Assembly (NCBI GenBank): GCA_024403695.1 | Contig: JAKSRI010000017.1 | Coordinates: 1-56,835 of the forward strand | Source: Saccharofermentans sp. | GTDB lineage: Bacteria; Bacillota; Clostridia; Saccharofermentanales; Saccharofermentanaceae | Direction: 5' to 3' | Length of the DNA stretch: 56,835 nt | Part shown: positions 51,462 through 56,835 of the stretch, piece after piece | Layout of the letters: the number at the start of each line of letters is the position of its first letter | How positions within the stretch are numbered: position 1 is the first letter of the stretch | Made by a program: the position numbers and the translations under genes | The notes under the pieces: model-generated | Seen by the model: only the letters and a program-made list of their open reading frames with translations | Told to the model about the DNA's origin: nothing | Database searches by the model: none

Positions 51462-52085
51462 ATGGCTAAAGTAGATATTATCAATCTCAGCGGTGCCGTT
51501 ACCGGTTCGATTGAGCTCTCTGATAGCATCTTTGGCATCGAGCCAAACCAGAATGCTATCGCTGTTGTTATTCGTAACCAGCTCGCTAATCGCCGTCAGG
51601 GCACACATTGCACAAAGACAAGAAGCGAAGTTTCCGGAGGCGGTAAGCGTCCTTGGAGACAGAAGGGAACAGGTCGTGCTCGTCACGGTTCCACACGTTC
51701 TGCTCAGTACGTTGGAGGCGGAATCATCTTTGGACCTAAGCCAAGAGATTACAGCTACACAGTTCCTAAGAAGATTAAGAGACTCGCTATGAAGTCTGCT
51801 CTTTCTTCTAAGCTCGCAGATAGCAAGATCATCGTAGTTGATGAGATCGCACTTGATGAGATCAAGACAGCTAAGATGGTTGCAGCACTTAAGGCTATTA
51901 AGGCTGAGAAGAGTGCTCTTGTAGTAACAGACGTTAAGAATGACAATGTTGTTCTTTCCGCTAGAAACATTCCAGATGTTAAGACAGCGCTTGTTAACAC
52001 AATCAACGTTTTCGACATCCTTAAGTATGACAGCTTCGTAGTTTCTAAGGCAGCTGTTGAGAAGATTCAGGAGGTGTACGTATGA
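51462..52085 (+). CDS. rplD: 50S ribosomal protein L4
   Basis: 207 residues. The extended loop that lines the exit tunnel is seen as a Gly/Arg-rich stretch (GGKRPWRQKGTGRARHGSTR region). L4 represses its own S10 operon in E. coli, so it is a candidate ligand for the leader here, although the leader is unrelated in sequence as far as I can tell. The stop overlaps rplW (ATGA). Confidence 0.97.
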   Translation: MAKVDIINLSGAVTGSIELSDSIFGIEPNQNAIAVVIRNQLANRRQGTHCTKTRSEVSGGGKRPWRQKGTGRARHGSTRSAQYVGGGIIFGPKPRDYSYTVPKKIKRLAMKSALSSKLADSKIIVVDEIALDEIKTAKMVAALKAIKAEKSALVVTDVKNDNVVLSARNIPDVKTALVNTINVFDILKYDSFVVSKAAVEKIQEVYV

Positions 52086-52438
52086 CAAAGTCAGCACAGG
52101 ATATCATCCTCGCACCTGTAATCACTGAGAAGTCTGCTGGTGAGATTGCAGACGGCAAGTACACTTTCAAGGTAGCAAAGACAGCTACTAAGACAGATGT
52201 AAGAAATGCCGTTGAAAAGCTTTTCGGAGTTAAGGTTGTAAGCGTAAACACAACAAACTATGATGGTAAGCTCAAGAGACAGCGTTATCAGCTCGGTAGA
52301 ACTCCAGCTTTCAAGAAGGCTGTAGTTACAATCGATACAGTTGGTAAGGATGCTTCTTACCTTGCAAAGGGTGGTAAGTCCACTAAGGTTGCAACTAAGT
52401 ACAAGACATCCATCGAAGAGTTTGGATTCGGCCAGTAA
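52082..52438 (+). CDS. rplW: 50S ribosomal protein L23
   Basis: 118 residues, about 20 longer than the usual 95-100 because of a C-terminal Lys/Gly-rich extension (after AVVTIDTVGK). Core motifs APVITEKS and VEKLFGVKVVSVNT are present. L23 sits at the exit tunnel and docks trigger factor and SRP. It is translationally coupled to rplD through a 4-bp overlap. Confidence 0.96.
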   Translation: MTKSAQDIILAPVITEKSAGEIADGKYTFKVAKTATKTDVRNAVEKLFGVKVVSVNTTNYDGKLKRQRYQLGRTPAFKKAVVTIDTVGKDASYLAKGGKSTKVATKYKTSIEEFGFGQ

Positions 52439-52461
52439 GGTCAGATAAGGAGTGAATAAAA

Positions 52462-53292
52462 ATGGCAGTAAAAACATTTAATCCTACTTCTCCGGCACTT
52501 CGTGGCATGGCAGTTGCAGACTACTCTGTTCTTACAAAGAAGGCCCCAGAGAAGAGTCTTCTTGCTCCTCGCAAGAAGCATGCAGGTCGTAACTCATACG
52601 GTCGCATCACAGTTCGTCACCAGGGTGGCGGAAATCGCCAGAAGATTAGAATTATCGACTGGAAGAGAACAAAGGATAACGTAGAGGCTACAGTTAAGGC
52701 TCTCGAGTATGATCCAAACAGAACAGCATTCATCGCTCTTATCCAGTATGTAGACGGTTCTAAGTCTTACATCCTCGCAGCTAATGGTCTTAAGGTTGGC
52801 GATAAGGTAGTAAGCGGTGAGACAGCAGATATCATGCCAGGTAACGTTCTTCCAATCGCTAATATCCCAGTTGGTACAGTTATCAGCTGCGTAGAGCTTA
52901 AGGCTGGTAAGGGTGCTCAGATGGTTAGAACAGCTGGTGCTTATGCTCAGCTCATGGCTAAGGAAGGCAACTATGCTCAGGTACGTCTCCCATCTGGTGA
53001 GGTTCGTATGGTTTCCGTTAAGTGCCGTGCAATGATCGGTGCAATCGGTAACGCAGAGCACGAGAACGTTAAGATTGGTAAGGCTGGTAAGAAGAGACAC
53101 ATGGGTGTTAGACCTTCTGTTCGAGGCGTTGTAATGAACCCTTGCGATCACCCACACGGTGGTGGTGAAGGTAAGTCCCCAATCGGTCTTCCAGGTCCTG
53201 TTACACCATGGGGTGTTGCTACACTTGGTAAGAAGACACGTAACAAGAAGAAGCAGTCCAGCAAGTATATTGTTAAGGGCAGAAAGGGATAA
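52462..53292 (+). CDS. rplB: 50S ribosomal protein L2
   Basis: 276 residues, full length. The conserved [11 protein letters not shown], the C-terminal [15 protein letters not shown] motif with the functionally important histidine, and the basic [10 protein letters not shown]...KKTRNKKK tail region are present. L2 is needed for subunit joining and peptidyl transfer. ATG 52462 follows AAGGAGTG. Confidence 0.97.
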   Translation: MAVKTFNPTSPALRGMAVADYSVLTKKAPEKSLLAPRKKHAGRNSYGRITVRHQGGGNRQKIRIIDWKRTKDNVEATVKALEYDPNRTAFIALIQYVDGSKSYILAANGLKVGDKVVSGETADIMPGNVLPIANIPVGTVISCVELKAGKGAQMVRTAGAYAQLMAKEGNYAQVRLPSGEVRMVSVKCRAMIGAIGNAEHENVKIGKAGKKRHMGVRPSVRGVVMNPCDHPHGGGEGKSPIGLPGPVTPWGVATLGKKTRNKKKQSSKYIVKGRKG

Positions 53293-53304
53293 GGAGGAGA
53301 AAAG

Positions 53305-53580
53305 ATGTCTAGATCTACAAAGAAGGGCTACTACGTTCAGGACGCCCTCATGAAGAAAATCACAGCTTTGAATGACGCTAACGACAAGAAGATTGTTCAG
53401 ACATGGTCCCGTTCTTCTACTATTTATCCTGAGTTCGTTGGTCACACAATCGCAGTATACGACGGTCGTAAGCATGTACCTGTATATGTTACAGAGGACA
53501 TGATCGGACACAAGCTCGGCGAGTTCGCTCCTACACGTAAGTTCGGCGGACACGTAGGCGAGAAGTCTGCTAAGCGCTGA
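53305..53580 (+). CDS. rpsS: 30S ribosomal protein S19
   Basis: 91 residues, standard length, with [17 protein letters not shown] and the C-terminal [10 protein letters not shown] region. It binds 16S rRNA in the head together with S13. It starts 12 bp after rplB with AAGGAGGAG. Confidence 0.97.
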   Translation: MSRSTKKGYYVQDALMKKITALNDANDKKIVQTWSRSSTIYPEFVGHTIAVYDGRKHVPVYVTEDMIGHKLGEFAPTRKFGGHVGEKSAKR

Positions 53581-53598
53581 TCTTAAGGAGGAACTATT

Positions 53599-54075
53599 GT
53601 GGAAAAGATTATTTTAAGCAAAGAGAATATCGAGAAGAACCGCGAGGCTATTCTCGAGGCTTACGCAGCTCCTACTAAGAAGAGCTCTAAGCTTCCAGTT
53701 CCAACAAAGAAGCAGAGAAAGCTTCTCGGAATCGGCAAAGACCAGGGTATTGCTACAGCTAAGTATGTTCGCATCACACCAAGAAAGGTGAAGATTGTAG
53801 CAGACCTTATCAAGGGCAAGTCCATTGACGATGCATATGCAATCCTTTTGTACACACCTAAGGCTGCATCTCCAGTACTTACAAAGGTTCTTAAGTCTGC
53901 AGAGGCTAACGCTGTTAACAACAACGGTCTTAACAGAGGCGACCTTTACGTAGCAGATGCGTTTGCAAATCCAGGTCCTATCCTCAAGAGATTTATCCCT
54001 AGAGCAAGAGGATCCGCAAACAGATTGAATAAGAGAACAAGTCACGTAACTGTTGTTCTCAAGGAAAGAGTATAA
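53599..54075 (+). CDS. rplV: 50S ribosomal protein L22 with N-terminal extension
   Basis: 158 residues, against about 110 in most bacteria. The L22 core begins near residue 52 ([20 protein letters not shown]) and runs through the beta-hairpin that lines the exit tunnel ([17 protein letters not shown]). The first roughly 50 residues are Lys/Glu-rich and unrelated to the core. The start is GTG 53599 with AAGGAGG 8 nt before it; no other start codon precedes the core, so the extension appears real. Confidence 0.93.
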   Translation: MEKIILSKENIEKNREAILEAYAAPTKKSSKLPVPTKKQRKLLGIGKDQGIATAKYVRITPRKVKIVADLIKGKSIDDAYAILLYTPKAASPVLTKVLKSAEANAVNNNGLNRGDLYVADAFANPGPILKRFIPRARGSANRLNKRTSHVTVVLKERV

Positions 54076-54087
54076 GGAGGATTTCAC

Positions 54088-54816
54088 ATGGGTCAGAAAG
54101 TTAACCCACATGGTGTACGAGTAGGCGTAATCAAAGAATGGGATACACGCTGGTATGCTGACAAGAAGACATTCAGTGACTTCCTTGTTGAGGACAAGAA
54201 GATTCGTACATTCGTAAAGAAGGAGTCCGACAGAATCATTAAGAATGCTGGTAAGAACTCCAAGAAGCCTTTCGATGAGAGCCGTAAGAACATCGCTGGT
54301 ATCGCTACAATCGGTATTGAGCGTAAGGGTGCAGATAAGACAACAGTTATTCTTAACGTTGCTAAGCCAGGTCTCGTAATCGGTTCCAAGGGTGCTGGTA
54401 TTGAGGCTCTTACAAAGTCCCTTAATAAGGAGTTCGGTAAGGATTTCAAGGTTGAGGTTAAGGAAATCAAGAACGTTGATTCCAATGCACAGCTCGTTGC
54501 AGAGAACATTGCTTCTCAGCTCGAGAATCGTATCAGCTTCCGTCGTGCTATGAAGAAGGCAATGGGCGCTGCTATGAAGCAGGGTATCAAGGGTATTAAG
54601 ACAAAGTGTTCTGGTCGTCTTGGCGGTGCCGAGATTGCTCGTTCTGAGTCTTATCATGAGGGTACAATCCCACTTCAGACACTTCGTGCTGACATCGACT
54701 ATGGTTTTGCTGAGGCAAACACAACATACGGTCGTATCGGTGTAAAGGTTTGGATTTATAACGGTGAGGTTCTTCCAGCAAAGAAGACTTCCGCTAAAGA
54801 AGGAGGCGAGATCTGA
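54088..54816 (+). CDS. rpsC: 30S ribosomal protein S3
   Basis: 242 residues, with the N-terminal [12 protein letters not shown] motif, a KH RNA-binding domain carrying the [10 protein letters not shown] loop, and the C-terminal [24 protein letters not shown] segment. S3 is part of the mRNA entry site. The stop and rplP start share one base (TGATG). Confidence 0.97.
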   Translation: MGQKVNPHGVRVGVIKEWDTRWYADKKTFSDFLVEDKKIRTFVKKESDRIIKNAGKNSKKPFDESRKNIAGIATIGIERKGADKTTVILNVAKPGLVIGSKGAGIEALTKSLNKEFGKDFKVEVKEIKNVDSNAQLVAENIASQLENRISFRRAMKKAMGAAMKQGIKGIKTKCSGRLGGAEIARSESYHEGTIPLQTLRADIDYGFAEANTTYGRIGVKVWIYNGEVLPAKKTSAKEGGEI

Positions 54817-55232
54817 TGTTACTTCCTAAGAGAGTTAAGCACAGAAAGCAGCACCGTGGTCGTATGACAGGTAAGGCTACAAGAGGTAATTTCGTAGCAT
54901 ACGGTGAGTACGGTATGATGGCAACAGAGCCATGCTGGATTAAGTCTAATCAGATTGAGTCAGCCCGTATCGCAATCAACAGATACCTCAAGAGAGGTGG
55001 TAAGGTTTGGATTAAGATCTTCCCAGATAAGCCAGTTACAGCTAAGCCAGCTGAGACTCGAATGGGTTCCGGTAAGGGTTCTCCAGAGTACTGGGTAGCA
55101 GTAGTTAAGCCAGGCAGAGTACTCTTTGAGGTTGCAGGCGTAAGTGAAGCAGATGCTAGAGAGGCTCTCCGTCTCGCAGGTCATAAGCTTCCATGTAAGA
55201 CAAAGTTTGTTAAGAAGGAGGAGCAGGCATAA
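54816..55232 (+). CDS. rplP: 50S ribosomal protein L16
   Basis: 138 residues, with [16 protein letters not shown] at the N-terminus and the conserved [19 protein letters not shown] loop. L16 lies near the A site and supports tRNA binding. It is coupled at both ends: TGATG with rpsC and TAATG with rpmC. Confidence 0.97.
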   Translation: MLLPKRVKHRKQHRGRMTGKATRGNFVAYGEYGMMATEPCWIKSNQIESARIAINRYLKRGGKVWIKIFPDKPVTAKPAETRMGSGKGSPEYWVAVVKPGRVLFEVAGVSEADAREALRLAGHKLPCKTKFVKKEEQA

Positions 55233-55432
55233 TGAAGATCGAAGAAATCAAGAATATGACATCTGAGCAGCTTCAGAACGAACTTACTTCTCTTAAGGAA
55301 GAACTTTTCAAGCTTCGTTTCCAGCACGCTACAAATCAGCTCGACAATCCACAGCAGATTGCTTCTGTTAAGAAGGATATCGCTCGAGTAAAGACTATCA
55401 TCCGTGAGCGCGAGCTCAAGGCAGCAAATTAA
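55232..55432 (+). CDS. rpmC: 50S ribosomal protein L29
   Basis: 66 residues forming the usual helical hairpin (EEIKNMTSEQLQNEL, LKEELFKLRFQHAT). It binds next to L23 at the tunnel exit. Its start overlaps the rplP stop by one base (TAATG); GGAGG is inside the rplP end. Confidence 0.96.
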   Translation: MKIEEIKNMTSEQLQNELTSLKEELFKLRFQHATNQLDNPQQIASVKKDIARVKTIIRERELKAAN

Positions 55433-55446
55433 GGGGGTAATGCAAA

Positions 55447-55704
55447 ATGGCAGAAAGAAACCTCAGAAAGACAAGAGTTGGTCTTGTTTCATCCGATAAG
55501 ATGGATAAGACAATTACAGTTTCTGTAGAAGAGCACGTTAAGCACCCTCTTTACGGAAAGATTATGAAGAGAACTTACAAGCTCAAGGCTCATGATGAGA
55601 ACAATGAAGCTCATGTAGGTGACAAGGTCCAGGTAATGGAGACACGTCCAGTTTCTAAGGATAAGAGATGGAGACTTGTTGAGATTATCGAGAAGGCTAA
55701 GTAA
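55447..55704 (+). CDS. rpsQ: 30S ribosomal protein S17
   Basis: 85 residues, OB-fold, with the [17 protein letters not shown] start and the [19 protein letters not shown] core. It is a primary 16S rRNA binder. ATG 55447 follows AAGGGGGT. Confidence 0.97.
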   Translation: MAERNLRKTRVGLVSSDKMDKTITVSVEEHVKHPLYGKIMKRTYKLKAHDENNEAHVGDKVQVMETRPVSKDKRWRLVEIIEKAK

Positions 55705-55729
55705 TGCAGGTTAAAGGAGGATATATCAG

Positions 55730-56098
55730 ATGATTCAGGTTGAATCCAGACTCAGATCTGCCGATAACACAGGCGCAAAAGAGCTTGCCTGCATTAAGGT
55801 TCTCGGTGGTTCTTGGCGTAAGTACGCTAACATCGGCGATGTCATCGTATGCTCTGTTAAGACAGCTGCTCCAGGCGGCATGGTTAAGAAGGGCGATGTT
55901 GTTCGTGCAGTTGTAGTACGCACTAAGAGAGGCGTTAGAAGAGCTGACGGATCATACATCAAGTTCGATGAGAACGCAGCAGTTATTATCAAGGAAGACA
56001 AGAACCCTAAGGGTACTCGTATCTTTGGACCAATCGCAAGAGAGCTCAGAGATAAGGATTATATGAAGATCCTTTCCCTCGCTCCAGAAGTACTTTAA
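55730..56098 (+). CDS. rplN: 50S ribosomal protein L14
   Basis: 122 residues, standard length. The [19 protein letters not shown] start and the conserved [13 protein letters not shown] end are present. It lies at the subunit interface. ATG 55730 follows AAAGGAGG. Confidence 0.97.
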   Translation: MIQVESRLRSADNTGAKELACIKVLGGSWRKYANIGDVIVCSVKTAAPGGMVKKGDVVRAVVVRTKRGVRRADGSYIKFDENAAVIIKEDKNPKGTRIFGPIARELRDKDYMKILSLAPEVL

Positions 56099-56113
56099 GG
56101 AGGTCTTAAAGAT

Positions 56114-56464
56114 ATGGCTAACAAAATTCATGTAAAGAAGGACGATCAGGTTGTAGTTATCTCCGGTAAGGATAAGGGTACAACAGGTAAGGTCCTTAAG
56201 ACAGAGCCTGCTACAGGCCGCGTATTCGTTGAAGGCGCTAACATGATTAAGAAGCATCAGAAGGCTAGAAGCCAGAATGATCCTTCAGGAATCATTGAGC
56301 GTGAGGGTTCTATCGATGCATCTAACGTTAAGCTTGTTTGCCCTAAGTGTGGCAAGGCAACACGTGTTGCATACGTAGTAAATGAAGACGGTTCAAAGAA
56401 CCGCGTTTGCAAGAAGTGCGGCGCAGTTATTGACACTGTTAAGAAGGCTAGCAAGGGGGAGTAA
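56114..56464 (+). CDS. rplX: 50S ribosomal protein L24
   Basis: 116 residues, with the KOW segment KKDDQVVVISGKDKGTTGKV and a zinc-ribbon-like C-terminal part (CPKCG...CKKCG), common in Firmicutes L24. It is an early assembly protein. AAGGAGG precedes ATG 56114, and rplE begins 4 bp after its stop. Confidence 0.97.
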   Translation: MANKIHVKKDDQVVVISGKDKGTTGKVLKTEPATGRVFVEGANMIKKHQKARSQNDPSGIIEREGSIDASNVKLVCPKCGKATRVAYVVNEDGSKNRVCKKCGAVIDTVKKASKGE

Positions 56465-56468
56465 GTAG

Positions 56469-56835
56469 ATGTCTAGATTAAAAGATAAGTACACATCTGA
56501 AGTTGCACCAGCAATGCAGGAGGCCTTCAAGTACACATCAACAATGCAGATCCCAAAGATCGAGAAGATCGTTCTCAATATGGGTGTTGGAGAGGTTAAG
56601 GATAATCCTAAGGCTCTTGATAACGCTATGAGAGATATGGGTATCATTGCAGGTCAGAAGCCAGTTGCTACAACAGCATCTAAGTCTGTAGCTGCTTTTA
56701 AGCTCAGAGACGGAATGAAGATTGGATGTAAGGTAACTTTGAGAGGCGAGAATATGTATGCTTTCCTCGATAAGCTCGTAAGCATCGCTCTTCCACGAGT
56801 TCGTGACTTCCGTGGTGTAAACCCTAACTCTTTTG
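56469..56835 (+). CDS. rplE: 50S ribosomal protein L5 (3' truncated by window)
   Basis: The frame is open from ATG 56469, after AAGGGGGAG, to the window end. The visible 122 residues include the L5 segments [34 protein letters not shown] and [16 protein letters not shown]5 binds 5S rRNA. The remainder of the gene and the rest of the spc operon lie beyond the window. Confidence 0.97.
   Translation, partial: MSRLKDKYTSEVAPAMQEAFKYTSTMQIPKIEKIVLNMGVGEVKDNPKALDNAMRDMGIIAGQKPVATTASKSVAAFKLRDGMKIGCKVTLRGENMYAFLDKLVSIALPRVRDFRGVNPNSF

Noticed and set aside
51327..54657. Large minus-strand ORFs across rplD-rpsC
   Set aside because: They are antisense to unmistakable ribosomal proteins and lack start signals. 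Strong codon bias of the real genes removes stop codons from the opposite frame.

Overview
The window reads as a chromosomal segment of a low-to-moderate GC anaerobic Firmicute, most likely a gut or rumen Lachnospiraceae (Butyrivibrio/Eubacterium/Lachnospira-like). The evidence is Clostridia-type lipoprotein transporters, paired cellobiose and cellodextrin phosphorylases, strong AGGAGG ribosome binding sites, no outer-membrane genes, and a Firmicutes-type S10 ribosomal operon. The species assignment is inference. There is no prophage, insertion sequence or CRISPR array, and no recognisable transcription factor gene.

Layout. (1) 1-2852: a three-gene redox operon with an FAD/NAD(P)H-binding electron-transfer subunit (5' end missing), a 2Fe-2S plus 2x4Fe-4S protein and a fumarate reductase/succinate dehydrogenase-type flavoprotein. 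(2) 3051-9238: an unusual transport operon that joins two sugar-importer-type permeases to an HlyD-like adaptor, a MacB-like periplasmic-domain protein and a lipoprotein, with no ATPase. (3) 9500-20344: a cello-oligosaccharide locus with a solute-binding lipoprotein, a 912-residue MalF-type permease carrying a roughly 600-residue extracytoplasmic insertion, a MalG-type permease, cellobiose phosphorylase and cellodextrin phosphorylase. It would import cellodextrins and split them with phosphate inside the cell. (4) 20461-25314: small proteins, then two minus-strand G3E (COG0523) metal-handling GTPases, one His-rich and one fused to a YcgQ-type domain, then a tRNA-dihydrouridine synthase and a membrane protein. 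(5) 25401-36210: an LCP cell-wall ligase, a D-2-hydroxyacid dehydrogenase, a divergent CbiG-like protein, two very large solute-binding-like lipoproteins and a GT-C-like membrane protein. (6) 36226-39078: a cobalamin riboswitch and a BtuFCD-type uptake operon. (7) 43295-39038 (minus): a Nat-type ABC exporter with two permeases, one fused to a CPBP protease domain; its last gene overlaps btuD tail to tail. (8) 43417-50042: tRNA-Cys, a HEAT-like protein, a GH26 glycosidase, a LolD/FtsX-type ABC pair and a ZIP metal transporter. (9) 50070-56835: the S10-spc ribosomal operon from rpsJ to a truncated rplE, behind a clear promoter and a roughly 290-nt structured leader.

Connections. Sugar uptake and phosphorolysis (region 3) fit the intracellular GH26 enzyme as beta-glycan salvage. 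The importers have no MalK-type ATPase here, so a shared ATPase elsewhere is expected. The orphan permeases of region 2 and the orphan solute-binding proteins of region 5 could be partners. The G3E GTPases and the ZIP transporter suggest metal (probably zinc) homeostasis. The riboswitch-controlled BtuFCD and the CbiG-like gene point to corrinoid metabolism. The redox operon, the cellodextrin locus and the ribosomal genes share a strong codon preference (AAG, GAG, ACA, CTC/CTT), which suggests they are among the most expressed genes. The most unusual items are the importer/adaptor hybrid operon, the giant permease insertion, the GTPase-YcgQ fusion, the divergent CbiG-like protein, the structured rpsJ leader, and several genes whose -10 box lies only 6-8 nt before the ATG (possible leaderless mRNAs).
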